64,000 nucleotides of DNA, taken from Aquiflexum sp. TKW24L (GTDB lineage: Bacteria > Bacteroidota > Bacteroidia > Cytophagales > Cyclobacteriaceae). Below the pieces are notes generated by a model. The model saw nothing but the letters and a program-made list of their open reading frames with translations. It searched no databases and had not been told where the DNA came from. This document shows, one piece after another, positions 48,774 to 58,044 of this stretch. The stretch lies in the NCBI RefSeq assembly GCF_023502205.1, contig NZ_JAMFLG010000017.1:1-64000 (forward strand), written 5' to 3'. Numbering within the stretch: the stretch's first letter is position 1; each line of letters starts with the position of its first letter. The translations under genes and the position numbers were made by a program.

Positions 48774-49041
48774 CCTTTTCAGAATATAAACCCAAATATA
48801 ACTTTAGAGATTAAAAGTTTCCATCTATAAAATGCGTGAAACAAAGTAAAACTTAAATTTTCAAACATTTATTTGACCAAAAGAAGCAAATACAAAATAT
48901 TATATAACTTCAAGTCTAACGCACCAAAGTAACTTCATTTTACCGAATTTTACAAATTGAAAAATTTATTTTGCATTTTTTTAACTATTTCATAATTTGT
49001 GGGCATATATATTAACATAGCCTCAAATTAACCCGAAAAAA

Positions 49042-49509
49042 ATGGACAAAATTTTAGATATTGACAATGTGGATCTTAAGATTATTTCATTGTTAAATGA
49101 CGATGCCAAGACCCCATATACAGAAATTGCCAAAAAAGTATACGTTTCTTCCGGTACTGTACACGTGAGAATGCGAAAGCTTGAAGACATGGGCATCGTA
49201 AAGAGTGCTACACTCAATATTGATTTTTCGAAACTCGGCTACGACATCTCTGCCTTTCTCGGTATTTATCTTGAAAAAAGCTCTCTATATGACACGGTCA
49301 TTGGAAGACTAAAGGAAATATCTGAAGTAATCAATGCCTATTACACCACGGGGAATTATAGCATTTTTGCCAAAATTATCTGTAAAGACACCAATCACCT
49401 ACGAACTGTCTTGGACAAAATCCAAAAAGTAGATGGAATAGACCGTACCGAAACGTTGATTGTATTGGAAGAAAGCATCAACAGGCCTATTCAGTTTTTT
49501 GAGAAATAA
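49042..49509 (+). CDS. Lrp/AsnC-family transcriptional regulator
   Basis: This is a 155-residue regulator. An N-terminal winged helix (about 8-60: VDLKIISLLNDDAKTPYTEIAKKV, then SSGTVHVRMRKLEDMGIV) is followed by a RAM/AsnC ligand-binding domain (about 70-150). Family members respond to amino acids or related ligands. It is 285 bp before sufB and ends at its own terminator, so it is not part of the SUF operon. Nothing in the sequence identifies its targets. Confidence 0.95.
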   Translation: MDKILDIDNVDLKIISLLNDDAKTPYTEIAKKVYVSSGTVHVRMRKLEDMGIVKSATLNIDFSKLGYDISAFLGIYLEKSSLYDTVIGRLKEISEVINAYYTTGNYSIFAKIICKDTNHLRTVLDKIQKVDGIDRTETLIVLEESINRPIQFFEK

Positions 49510-49618
49510 GCAAAAAACAGGGTCATTGAATGATCTTGATCATAGTTATTCGTTATTTAGATTAAATCCATTTTAATAAAAATTATAATTATTCAATTAT
49601 ATTATAAAATTTTTGCAA

Positions 49619-49651
49619 CAAAGCTGAGAGAACTACTCTCAGCTTTTCTTT
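49619..49651 (+). terminator. intrinsic terminator of the Lrp-family gene
   Basis: AAGCTGAGAG pairs perfectly with CTCTCAGCTT around AACTA, followed by TTCTTTTTT. Confidence 0.88.
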
Positions 49652-49749
49652 TTTATAAATGATTGACTTTCTTTACAATAAGGTCACATTTAGGCATGTT
49701 TGATAGATTTTTCCTATGGATTTGAACATTATAATTTGGTTAAATGTTG

Positions 49750-49757
49750 TATCTTCG
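49750..49757 (+). promoter_or_regulatory. probable -7 box of the suf operon
   Basis: TATCTTCG resembles TAnnTTTG with one change and lies 38 bp before the sufB ATG. A TTTG occurs upstream at 49721-49724, but with a long 25-nt spacer, so the -33 element is uncertain. Confidence 0.4.
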
Positions 49758-49794
49758 CCTCACAAACTATAATTAGTCTAAATTACTCAAACAA

Positions 49795-51240
49795 ATGAGC
49801 AAGGACAATAAGATATTAGAAGAATTAACTTCAAAAGACTACGAACACGGCTGGTCGGTCGATTTAGAAACTGACGATGCACCGATAGGCTTAAATGAGG
49901 GTATTATTCGTTGGATTTCTGCAAAAAAAGAGGAACCCGGATGGTTATTGGAATGGAGATTAAAAGCATTCAACAATTGGCTTACCATGACGGAACCAGT
50001 TTGGGCCAATGTGCATTATCCAAAAATCAATCTTCAGGGACTCAGATATTATTCTGCTCCAAAGAACAGTAACAAGCCTAAAAGTTTGGATGAAATTGAT
50101 CCAGAGTTGTTACAGATTTATGAAAGGCTAGGAATCAATCTCAACGAACAAAAAAGACTTCAGGGCATTGCAGTAGATGTCGTTTTAGATTCTGTATCTG
50201 TTGGTACGACTTTCAAAGAGACACTTTCCAAATTGGGGATTGTTTTTTGTTCATTCAGTGAAGCAGTTCATAAACATCCGGAATTAGTTAAAAAATATTT
50301 GGGATCAGTAGTCCCGATGACTGATAATTATTACGCAGCACTCAATTCTGCCGTTTTTTCAGATGGATCCTTCTGCTATATCCCTACAGGGGTCAGGTGT
50401 CCAATGGAGCTTTCTACCTATTTTAGAATCAATGCTGCCAACACCGGGCAATTCGAAAGGACGCTTATAATTGCGGATGAAGGTTCCTATGTCTCCTATC
50501 TAGAAGGATGTACTGCACCACAAAGAGACGAGAATCAACTTCACGCGGCTGTAGTAGAAATATATGCAGGCAAAAATGCTGAAGTGAAATATTCAACTGT
50601 TCAAAACTGGTATCCGGGAGATAAATCAGGAAAGGGTGGTATCTACAATTTTGTGACAAAAAGAGGAATCTGCGCCGGTGACCATTCAAAAATATCTTGG
50701 ACACAGGTAGAGACAGGTTCTGCAGTTACCTGGAAATATCCTTCTTGTATCTTAAAAGGTGATTATTCGATCGGTGAATTCTACTCTGTAGCTGTCACCA
50801 ACAATTACCAGCAAGCTGATACCGGAACCAAAATGATCCATATCGGGAAAAACACAAGGTCGAGGATTGTTTCCAAGGGTATTTCAGCGGGCAAATCACA
50901 GAATTCCTACAGGGGCCAAGTTCAAGTAATGAAAAGAGCTACCAATGCAAGGAATTTTTCCCAATGTGATTCTTTGTTGATGGGTGACCGTTGTGGCGCA
51001 CATACATTTCCTTACATCGATATTCAAAACTCAACAGCCAAAGTCGAGCATGAAGCCACTACTTCTAAGATCGGTGCAGACCAATTGTTCTATTGCAACC
51101 AAAGGGGAATCAGTACTGAAGATGCAGTAGCCCTGATTGTAAATGGTTATGCGAAAGAAGTGCTGAACCAACTTCCCATGGAATTTGCTGTTGAAGCCCA
51201 AAAGCTTTTGGCCCTGACACTTGAGGGAAGCGTTGGGTAA
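49795..51240 (+). CDS. sufB: Fe-S cluster assembly scaffold SufB
   Basis: This is a 481-residue SufB, the normal length. It forms the SufBC2D complex that builds Fe-S clusters. Conserved segments include [36 protein letters not shown] and the C-terminal [19 protein letters not shown] with its invariant Cys. It is the first gene of a plus-strand operon with sufC, sufD, sufS, sufE, a DUF59 gene and a bacilliredoxin gene. Confidence 0.98.
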   Translation: MSKDNKILEELTSKDYEHGWSVDLETDDAPIGLNEGIIRWISAKKEEPGWLLEWRLKAFNNWLTMTEPVWANVHYPKINLQGLRYYSAPKNSNKPKSLDEIDPELLQIYERLGINLNEQKRLQGIAVDVVLDSVSVGTTFKETLSKLGIVFCSFSEAVHKHPELVKKYLGSVVPMTDNYYAALNSAVFSDGSFCYIPTGVRCPMELSTYFRINAANTGQFERTLIIADEGSYVSYLEGCTAPQRDENQLHAAVVEIYAGKNAEVKYSTVQNWYPGDKSGKGGIYNFVTKRGICAGDHSKISWTQVETGSAVTWKYPSCILKGDYSIGEFYSVAVTNNYQQADTGTKMIHIGKNTRSRIVSKGISAGKSQNSYRGQVQVMKRATNARNFSQCDSLLMGDRCGAHTFPYIDIQNSTAKVEHEATTSKIGADQLFYCNQRGISTEDAVALIVNGYAKEVLNQLPMEFAVEAQKLLALTLEGSVG

Positions 51241-51283
51241 AAAATTGGAAAATTTAAAAATTTAAATATTGAAAGATTAAGCA

Positions 51284-52045
51284 ATGCTAACAATTAAGAA
51301 TTTGCACGCCTCTATCGAAGGCACTCCTATATTAAGAGGTATAAACCTAGAAGTAAAAGCTGGCGAAGTTCATGCTATCATGGGTCCAAATGGCTCAGGA
51401 AAGTCAACTTTGGCGTCAGTATTGGCGGGTAGAGAGGAATATGAAGTAACCGAAGGCGAAGTGATTTTTAAGGGAAAAGACCTTTTGGAATTGGCCCCGG
51501 AAGACAGGGCCCGCGAAGGTGTGTTTCTAGCATTTCAATATCCTGTCGAAATCCCGGGTGTCAGTACTACCAACTTTTTGAGAACTGCAGTAAATCAGGT
51601 GCGCGAATACAGGGGCTTGCCCGCATTGGATGCTGTCAAGTTTCTTTCGGTGATGAAAGAAAAAATGAAATTGGTTGAAATAGACCAAAAACTTTTGAGT
51701 CGGTCTTTGAATGAAGGTTTTTCAGGAGGAGAAAAAAAGAGGAACGAAATTTTCCAAATGGCCATGTTGGAACCCACTCTTTCCATTTTGGATGAGACGG
51801 ATTCCGGTCTTGATATCGATGCCTTGAGAATTGTTTCCAACGGAGTCAACCAACTCAAGTCAGATAAAACAGCAACCATTGTGGTCACCCACTACCAAAG
51901 ATTGCTGGATTATATAGTTCCTGATTATGTCCATGTAATTTATAATGGAAGGATTGTAAAATCAGGAACCAAGGAATTGGCTATGGAATTAGAAGAAAAA
52001 GGGTACGATTGGATCAAAGAAGAAGTGAATGCCGCTTCTGTTTAA
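51284..52045 (+). CDS. sufC: Fe-S assembly ATPase SufC
   Basis: This is a 253-residue ABC-type ATPase: Walker A GPNGSGKST at about 35-43, signature FSGGEKKRNE, Walker B SILDETDSGLD. It energises the SufBCD complex in the cytoplasm and is not a transporter subunit. It lies 43 bp after sufB and 30 bp before sufD. Confidence 0.98.
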   Translation: MLTIKNLHASIEGTPILRGINLEVKAGEVHAIMGPNGSGKSTLASVLAGREEYEVTEGEVIFKGKDLLELAPEDRAREGVFLAFQYPVEIPGVSTTNFLRTAVNQVREYRGLPALDAVKFLSVMKEKMKLVEIDQKLLSRSLNEGFSGGEKKRNEIFQMAMLEPTLSILDETDSGLDIDALRIVSNGVNQLKSDKTATIVVTHYQRLLDYIVPDYVHVIYNGRIVKSGTKELAMELEEKGYDWIKEEVNAASV

Positions 52046-52075
52046 CTCCGGTTTTTACCAAAATCTTTTAAATCA

Positions 52076-53353
52076 ATGACGACAACGATAAAAAATAATT
52101 TACTTGATTCCATTCTAAGTCAAGTGGTTAGCAATCCTTCTTTCTCTGAATTAAGAGCGACTAGCAGATTGTTACTCGAAAAAAATGGACTTCCAGCTAT
52201 AAAGGAAGAAGAATATAAATTCACAGGGATCACCAAAAAACTGGAGAACTCAATTTCTGATTTTTCCCTTGCAAAAAAATCTGATTTGAACTCTAAAACG
52301 GTTCAATCCCATGTTTTTGAAGGATTTGAAGGTGATATTTTGGTTTTCAATAACGGTTTTTATGACAAAGAATTATCGTCTGTTTCGCAAAATGGATACA
52401 TATTTTCTTTGATTACAGATGCCAAACCTGAGCTGTTGGGAAAAATAGCAGCTAAAGAAAAGGATCCTTTTGTGGCGCTCAACAATGCCTCCTTCCAGGA
52501 TGGGGTGTATTTGAAAATTCCTAAAAATCAAAAAGTAGAAAATCCAATCCTTTTCCTTTTTCTTAATCAATCAAATGGTGGGCAGGTCATCCAGCCTAGA
52601 ATTTTGATTGAAGTTGAGGAGAATGCTGAGGTTACCTTTTTGGAGGACAATATTTCTTTAGATGACAAAGCTTATTTCAGCAACACAGTGACTGAAATCA
52701 AAGTGGGACAAAACTCCCAAGTTCACTACAACAGACTTCAAAACGAAAGTAAAAACGCAATTTCCGTCAATAACACTGAAACAGACATCCACCGAGATGC
52801 TGTTTTCACTTCTGTAGTGGTTTCTCTTTCCGGGGATATGGTGAGGAATAACCTCAGCTTAAATCTTCTTGATTCAGGTTGCGAAGGAAATATGTACGGG
52901 TTATACCTTTTGAATGGGAAGACCCATGTCGACAACCACACCAATGTGGACCATACCAAGCCACATGCCCAATCCAATGAATTGTATAAAGGGGTATTGG
53001 CTGACAGCTCCCGTGGAGTTTTCAATGGCAAAATCTTCGTGAGGCAAGATGCCCAAAAAACAAATGCTTTTCAGCAAAATAACAACATCCTACTGTCTGA
53101 AGACGCGATTGTCAATACCAAGCCGCAATTGGAAATCTGGGCTGATGATGTCAAATGCTCCCATGGTTGCACCACAGGTCAATTGGATGAAGAAGCCTTG
53201 TTCTATTTAAGAGCAAGAGGTTTGGGCAAAGAACAAGCTAGAGGAATGTTGCTATATGCTTTTACGGGCGAAGTCATGGACCACATTTCCGATGAAGCAT
53301 TTCAAAACCATGTTGTAAATATTGTCCAAACTCGGTTGGGAAGTAATTTTTGA
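52076..53353 (+). CDS. sufD: Fe-S cluster assembly protein SufD
   Basis: This is a 425-residue SufD, homologous to SufB in its right-handed beta-helix core. The C-terminal region KCSHGCTTGQLDEEALFYLRARG carries the family motif. It pairs with SufB for cluster formation. The N-terminal 90 residues are less conserved, as is usual. sufS follows after 9 bp. Confidence 0.97.
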   Translation: MTTTIKNNLLDSILSQVVSNPSFSELRATSRLLLEKNGLPAIKEEEYKFTGITKKLENSISDFSLAKKSDLNSKTVQSHVFEGFEGDILVFNNGFYDKELSSVSQNGYIFSLITDAKPELLGKIAAKEKDPFVALNNASFQDGVYLKIPKNQKVENPILFLFLNQSNGGQVIQPRILIEVEENAEVTFLEDNISLDDKAYFSNTVTEIKVGQNSQVHYNRLQNESKNAISVNNTETDIHRDAVFTSVVVSLSGDMVRNNLSLNLLDSGCEGNMYGLYLLNGKTHVDNHTNVDHTKPHAQSNELYKGVLADSSRGVFNGKIFVRQDAQKTNAFQQNNNILLSEDAIVNTKPQLEIWADDVKCSHGCTTGQLDEEALFYLRARGLGKEQARGMLLYAFTGEVMDHISDEAFQNHVVNIVQTRLGSNF

Positions 53354-53362
53354 TAAAAAGTC

Positions 53363-54586
53363 ATGTCATTGAATATAGAAGAAATCAGAGCAATGTTTCC
53401 CGTCCTCCATCAAGAGGTCAACGGTAAACCTTTGATCTATTTTGACAATGCAGCGACTACCCAAAAGCCCCAATCTGTACTTGACTCACTTACAGGTTAT
53501 TATGAAAAGGACAACTCCAATATCCACAGGGGTGCGCATACATTAGCTGATAGAGCTACCCGATATTATGAAGAGACAAGAGAAGGAGTAAAAAACTTTA
53601 TCAATGCCAATGAAAGTGCGGAAGTGATTTTTACGAAAGGCACTACAGAGAGCATCAATTTAGTTGCTTCTTCTTATGGCAGGAAATTCATTACCAAAGG
53701 GGACGAAATTATCATTTCAACCTTGGAACATCACTCTAATATCGTACCATGGCAAATGCTATGCGAGGAAAAAGAGGCTACTTTGAAGATTATCCCGATC
53801 AATGATAGGGGTGAAATTCTTTTAGAAGAATTTGAAAACCTGCTTTCTGATAAGACAAAATTTGTAAGCATCGTTCATGTTTCCAATGCATTGGGTACTA
53901 TAAACCCTGTCAAAAAAATCATCAAAAAAGCGCATCAAGTTGGCGCCATGGTCCTTTTGGACGGCGCCCAATCGACCAACCACTTGGATATTGATGTTCA
54001 GGATTTGGACTGTGATTTCCTTGCTTTTTCAGCGCACAAATTATATGGACCCACAGGTTTGGGGATTTTATACGGTAAAAGAAGCCTTTTGGAAATCATG
54101 CCTCCTTATCAAGGTGGTGGTGAGATGATCAAAGAGGTCACTTTTGCCAAAACAACCTACAATGAAATCCCTTTCAAATTTGAAGCCGGTACGCCTAATA
54201 TTGCCGATGTAATTGCCTTTCAGAAGGCTCTTGATTTTATTTCCTTTATTGGGAAATCAAATATCAAAAAACATGAAGATGAGTTGCTTGACCATGCAAA
54301 CGAAGCTTTTGGACAGATCAAAGGATTTGTTCCTGTAGGCACAGCCGCAGAGAAAGTAAGTGTTGTTTCATTTAACATCAATGGAATGCATCCTTTTGAT
54401 GTGGGTGTGATGCTTGATGCAAACGGAATCGCAGTAAGGACAGGGCATCATTGTACACAGCCTCTCATGCAACGATTAGGCCTCGAAGGAACTGTAAGGG
54501 CCTCATTTTCTGTTTACAATACCAAATCAGAAATTGATCAAATGGCGTTAAGCTTAGCGAAAATAGCCAAAATCAAAAATAAATGA
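53363..54586 (+). CDS. sufS: cysteine desulfurase SufS
   Basis: This is a 407-residue PLP enzyme that takes sulfur from cysteine. The PLP lysine lies in AFSAHKLYGPTG (around residue 226), the catalytic Cys in VRTGHHCTQP (around residue 364), typical of group II desulfurases. Its stop overlaps the sufE start by four bases (ATGA), matching the known need for SufE as sulfur acceptor. Confidence 0.97.
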   Translation: MSLNIEEIRAMFPVLHQEVNGKPLIYFDNAATTQKPQSVLDSLTGYYEKDNSNIHRGAHTLADRATRYYEETREGVKNFINANESAEVIFTKGTTESINLVASSYGRKFITKGDEIIISTLEHHSNIVPWQMLCEEKEATLKIIPINDRGEILLEEFENLLSDKTKFVSIVHVSNALGTINPVKKIIKKAHQVGAMVLLDGAQSTNHLDIDVQDLDCDFLAFSAHKLYGPTGLGILYGKRSLLEIMPPYQGGGEMIKEVTFAKTTYNEIPFKFEAGTPNIADVIAFQKALDFISFIGKSNIKKHEDELLDHANEAFGQIKGFVPVGTAAEKVSVVSFNINGMHPFDVGVMLDANGIAVRTGHHCTQPLMQRLGLEGTVRASFSVYNTKSEIDQMALSLAKIAKIKNK

Positions 54587-55014
54587 GCAGTATCCAGGAC
54601 ATACAGAACGAAATCATCGAGGAATTCGAGATTTTGGGAGAGGATAAAGAATCCACCATCTATTATATCATGGAACTTGGAGGTCAATTACCAAAATTTC
54701 CCGAGGAGGAAAGAGTAGACGAAAACATCATCAAAGGCTGTCAATCCAAAGTGTGGCTGGCTACGAGAGAAAACGGGGATAAAATCCAGTACTTGGCGGA
54801 TTCCAATACCGACATTACCAAAGGACTCATCAGCTTATTGATCCGGGTGCTTTCAGGTAGAACACCTCAGGAAATACTGAAAGCCGACCTTGACTTTATT
54901 GACAAAATCGGCATGGGGAATATCATCGGTTCACAAAGATCAAACGGCCTGTCGGCTATGATCAAGCAAATGAAATTATACGCTTTGGCCTATCAAGCCA
55001 AGCAAAATGTATAA
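54583..55014 (+). CDS. sufE: sulfur acceptor SufE
   Basis: This is a 143-residue SufE. The acceptor Cys53 is in IKGCQSKVWL. It receives persulfide from SufS and passes it to SufB. The operon encodes SufE rather than SufU. Confidence 0.96.
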   Translation: MSSIQDIQNEIIEEFEILGEDKESTIYYIMELGGQLPKFPEEERVDENIIKGCQSKVWLATRENGDKIQYLADSNTDITKGLISLLIRVLSGRTPQEILKADLDFIDKIGMGNIIGSQRSNGLSAMIKQMKLYALAYQAKQNV

Positions 55015-55018
55015 AAAT

Positions 55019-55360
55019 ATGTCAGAGACCACACAAGAAGTAAAGGAAATACCTTCGCAAGAACTTAAGGAAAAAGTAATCAATGCGATCAAGCAAGTGT
55101 ATGATCCTGAGATTCCTGTTGACGTGTATGATTTGGGTTTGATATATGAAATCAGCATCTATCCTGTCAACAATGTATATATCATGATGACCCTTACTTC
55201 ACCCAATTGCCCTTCGGCGGAATTTATTCCCTCAGAGGTCAAGAATAAAATCCAGCAAATCCAAGGTATCAACCACGTGGAATTGGAACTGACATTTGAC
55301 CCACCATATTCCCAGGACATGATGTCCGAAGCAGCCAAACTTGAATTAGGTTTTCTTTAA
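55019..55360 (+). CDS. sufT: DUF59/MIP18-family Fe-S maturation protein (SufT-like)
   Basis: This is a 113-residue DUF59 protein: YDPEIPVDVYDLGLIYEI near the start and LTSPNCPSAEFIP with a conserved Cys. SufT-like proteins help Fe-S cluster maturation or delivery, mainly under high demand. An upstream in-frame ATG at 55007 overlaps sufE by eight bases; 55019 is the more usual family start, but the choice is uncertain. The position in the suf operon fits the role. Confidence 0.9.
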   Translation: MSETTQEVKEIPSQELKEKVINAIKQVYDPEIPVDVYDLGLIYEISIYPVNNVYIMMTLTSPNCPSAEFIPSEVKNKIQQIQGINHVELELTFDPPYSQDMMSEAAKLELGFL

Positions 55361-55380
55361 AAATAAAAAATTAAAAAAAT

Positions 55381-55800
55381 ATGTACCCAGAGGAATTAAT
55401 TGCTCCCATGCGTTCTGAACTGACCAATGTTGGTTTTCAGGAATTCAGAACAGCCGAAGAAGTGGATAACCATTTGAAAGACCACAAAGGAACCACTTTC
55501 ATTGTCATCAACTCTGTATGTGGCTGCGCTGCCGGTGCTGCAAGGCCCGGAATCAGGTTGGCTTTGGATCAAAGCGACATCAAGCCTGATGTATTGGCTA
55601 CTGTTTTTGCAGGAAATGATTCAGCTGCTGTCGCAAAAGTACGGCAACATCATCTGCCTTATCCTCCCTCCTCCCCCGCTATGGCTTTGTTCAAAGACGG
55701 GGAATTAGTCCACTTCATAGAAAGACATCACATCGAAGGAAGAAATTCCAAAATGATTGGCGAACATCTCGTTGAGGTTTTCGAACACTTCTGTAAATAA
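55381..55800 (+). CDS. bacilliredoxin, BrxA/BrxB (YphP/YqiW) family
   Basis: This is a 139-residue protein with the CGC redox motif (Cys47-Gly-Cys49 in SVCGCAAGAARPG). Such proteins remove bacillithiol from mixed disulfides in Firmicutes; in Bacteroidota, where bacillithiol also occurs in some lineages, a similar de-thiolation role is plausible. It is the last gene of the suf operon, 20 bp after the DUF59 gene, and is followed by a terminator. Confidence 0.93.
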   Translation: MYPEELIAPMRSELTNVGFQEFRTAEEVDNHLKDHKGTTFIVINSVCGCAAGAARPGIRLALDQSDIKPDVLATVFAGNDSAAVAKVRQHHLPYPPSSPAMALFKDGELVHFIERHHIEGRNSKMIGEHLVEVFEHFCK

Positions 55801-55803
55801 AAT

Positions 55804-55824
55804 TAGCCCTACGGGGCTTTTTTT
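55804..55824 (+). terminator. intrinsic terminator of the suf operon
   Basis: AGCCC pairs with GGGCT around a short TACG loop and is followed by TTTTTT; it lies 5 bp past the bacilliredoxin stop. Confidence 0.8.
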
Positions 55825-56101
55825 ATGCTTAATTAATTTTCTTTGGTCAAATGTTATTTGCAAAACATAAAACTGTTATTATTCCCTACAACATGAAAAT
55901 TATTGGGAATTCCATAAAAAAAACTTAGAATTAGCTTGTTGTTTTCTCTTTCATTCAAAGAAAAATAAGATAAATTCACAATCTTTAATTTGCGATTGAT
56001 GTAATTAAACATGTAAAAAATACACGTTTTTACTAACTTAAGCGCAGCAATGAAAGATGATCATATTGATACGATAAATAGATAAAACAAAAACAATACT
56101 T
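55825..56101. other. A/T-rich gap before gltA
   Basis: No gene is seen. The citrate synthase promoter must be here. A TTTAATTTG stretch near 55985 is one base short of the -7 consensus, so I do not mark it as a promoter. Confidence 0.5.
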
Positions 56102-57391
56102 ATGTCCGAAACCGTTAAGTTTTCATATGGAGGAAAAGATTTTGAACTCCCAATTATTGAAGGAACTGAGAATGAAAAAGCTATTGACATAGCAAAATTA
56201 AGGGCTCAGACCGGATTGATAACAATTGACCCAGGATTTAAAAATACAGGTTCAACAACAAGTTCAATCACATTTTTGGATGGTGAACTTGGTATCCTAA
56301 GATATAGAGGATATAATATAGAGGAACTTGCTGAAAAATCAACTTTCCTGGAGGTAGCCTATCTATTGATCTATGGCGACTTGCCGACCCAACATCAATA
56401 TGAAAAGTTCACAAGAGAAATCACCACCCACACTTTGGTGCATGAAGATATCAAGAAAATCCTCGAAGGATTTCCTTCTAACTCCCATCCCATGGGAGTG
56501 TTATCATCATTGATATGTTCTTTGACTGCATTTTATCCTGAATCTTTGGATCCCAATCGAAATGAAGATGCAGTTAATCTTAGCATTGTCAGACTACTAG
56601 CCAAAATGCCGACTTTCGCAGCATGGGCTTTCAAAAATGAAGTAGGCCATCCGGTAAACTATCCTGACAACAGTTTAGATTATTGCTCCAACTTTTTGAA
56701 AATGATGTTTGCTTTACCCGCAGAGAAATATGATGTTGATCCCATTGTGGCAAAAGCATTGGATCAGCTTCTTATCTTGCATGCAGACCACGAACAAAAC
56801 TGCTCTACTTCTACAGTGAGGATCGTAGGTTCATCTCAAGCAAGTATCTTTGCCTCAATTTCGGCAGGAATCAACGCACTTTGGGGTCCACTTCACGGTG
56901 GTGCCAATCAAGCGGTAATTGAAATGCTTGAGCAAATTAAGGCTGATGGAGGAGACACTAAAAAATTCCTTGACAAAGCAAAAGACAAAAACGATCCTTT
57001 CAGATTGATGGGATTTGGTCACAGAGTTTATAAAAACTTTGATCCTAGGGCAAAAATAATCAAAAAAGCAGCTGACGATGTTCTTTTAAAATTGGGAGTA
57101 AAAGATCCGGTTTTAGAAATTGCAAAAGAACTCGAATATGCAGCATTAAATGACCAATATTTCGTAGAAAGGAACTTATATCCTAACGTGGATTTCTATT
57201 CCGGAATCATTTATAGAGCATTGGGAATTCCTACAGATATGTTTACCGTCCTTTTTGCCATGGGCCGTCTACCAGGGTGGATCGCTCAATGGAAAGAAAT
57301 GAGACATAATGGCGAACCAATCGGAAGACCGCGTCAAATTTACACAGGCGCTGTAGATAAACATTATGTTTCTATGAACAAACGAGGCTAA
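56102..57391 (+). CDS. gltA: citrate synthase
   Basis: This is a 429-residue type II (hexameric, NADH-sensitive family) citrate synthase, condensing acetyl-CoA and oxaloacetate. Active-site segments are LHGGANQAV, GFGHRVYKNFDPRA and NVDFYSGIIYRALG. The N-terminal extension (about 1-45) of the type II class is present. Monocistronic, with its own terminator. Confidence 0.98.
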   Translation: MSETVKFSYGGKDFELPIIEGTENEKAIDIAKLRAQTGLITIDPGFKNTGSTTSSITFLDGELGILRYRGYNIEELAEKSTFLEVAYLLIYGDLPTQHQYEKFTREITTHTLVHEDIKKILEGFPSNSHPMGVLSSLICSLTAFYPESLDPNRNEDAVNLSIVRLLAKMPTFAAWAFKNEVGHPVNYPDNSLDYCSNFLKMMFALPAEKYDVDPIVAKALDQLLILHADHEQNCSTSTVRIVGSSQASIFASISAGINALWGPLHGGANQAVIEMLEQIKADGGDTKKFLDKAKDKNDPFRLMGFGHRVYKNFDPRAKIIKKAADDVLLKLGVKDPVLEIAKELEYAALNDQYFVERNLYPNVDFYSGIIYRALGIPTDMFTVLFAMGRLPGWIAQWKEMRHNGEPIGRPRQIYTGAVDKHYVSMNKRG

Positions 57392-57416
57392 GCAAACTTT
57401 CAGTGAATTTTTAAAG

Positions 57417-57457
57417 CTCCAAACTTTAAGTGCAAAACTTAAGTTTGGAGTTTTCTC
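57417..57457 (+). terminator. intrinsic terminator of gltA
   Basis: CTCCAAACTTTAAG pairs with CTTAAGTTTGGAG (one bulged base) around TGCAAAA, followed by TTTTCTCTTTT. Confidence 0.85.
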
Positions 57458-57521
57458 TTTTAAGAGTTATTCAGCTATTAAAATCGCATTCCAATCTAAA
57501 AACAAATCACTATTCTTTATC

Positions 57522-57529
57522 TATATTTG
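57522..57529 (+). promoter_or_regulatory. -7 box of the acyl-CoA-binding protein gene
   Basis: TATATTTG, a perfect -7 box, ends 29 bp before the ATG. No TTG lies at the usual -33 distance. Confidence 0.4.
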
Positions 57530-57558
57530 GAAACTTTAAATTAAAATCGAGTTTACTT

Positions 57559-57819
57559 ATGGAAGCAAACACACTTGAATCAGCAGTCGCGTTGACTAAA
57601 AAATTTACAAGCAAACCATCAAACGAAGAACTTCTAAAACTTTACAGCCTTTACAAACAAGCAACCGAGGGTGATAACAAAGAAGAAAGACCTGGAGGAT
57701 TTGACTTTGTAGCAGCTGCAAAATACAATTCTTGGTCGGCTTTAAATGGAAAATCCAAAGAAGATGCGACTTCAGAATACGTAGATTTGGTCAATACACT
57801 AGCAACAAAATATATGTAA
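57559..57819 (+). CDS. acyl-CoA-binding protein
   Basis: This is an 86-residue four-helix ACBP: KPSNEELLKLYSLYKQATEGD and the RPGGFDFVAAAKYNSWSALNGKS segment include the conserved Tyr, Lys and Trp residues that hold CoA. It buffers long-chain acyl-CoA in the cytoplasm. The frame is open upstream to 57430, but family length and the -7 box at 57522 fix the ATG at 57559. Confidence 0.93.
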   Translation: MEANTLESAVALTKKFTSKPSNEELLKLYSLYKQATEGDNKEERPGGFDFVAAAKYNSWSALNGKSKEDATSEYVDLVNTLATKYM

Positions 57820-57905
57820 TTCGTATCGAAATTACCCGAAACAGAATAATAATTTAAAAAAAGCTTATTTTTTTGGAAGATATTCTAAAATCTTTGAATC
57901 CAAGC

Positions 57906-57936
57906 TTGCGGGCTAAAGATATTTATATTACCTTTG
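57906..57936 (+). promoter_or_regulatory. promoter of the DEAD-box helicase gene
   Basis: TTG (57906-57908), 20 nt, then TACCTTTG (57929-57936): full consensus. Transcription would start near 57943, leaving a leader of about 100 nt before the ATG. Confidence 0.7.
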
Positions 57937-57972
57937 CACCCGAATAATAATATAATATTTTTCTAACCGTGG

Positions 57973-58039
57973 GTTTCCTTACTGTCGCTTGACTTGGGTT
58001 GATTCAAAGAAATACATGGTCTAGAAGAAGTAAGGAAAC
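57973..58039 (+). promoter_or_regulatory. inverted repeat in the helicase 5' leader
   Basis: GTTTCCTTACT (57973-57983) is a perfect 11-base inverse complement of AGTAAGGAAAC (58029-58039), which lies 5 bases before the ATG and includes the only purine-rich AAGGAA in the ribosome-binding region. The pairing would close a 45-base loop and hide the start region. Confidence 0.6.
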
Positions 58040-58044
58040 ATTTC

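Larger units (their letters stand above)
48669..49041. other. 373-bp divergent gap
   Basis: Contains the 48135 promoter, the orphan terminator, a TATATTTG box on the minus strand at 48793-48800 and an A/T-rich stretch before the Lrp gene. No coding region is seen. Confidence 0.6.

Noticed and set aside
55381-55800. BREX phage-defence gene because of the name BrxA
   Set aside because: The CGC-motif protein is a bacilliredoxin; BREX BrxA is unrelated and no BREX genes are present.
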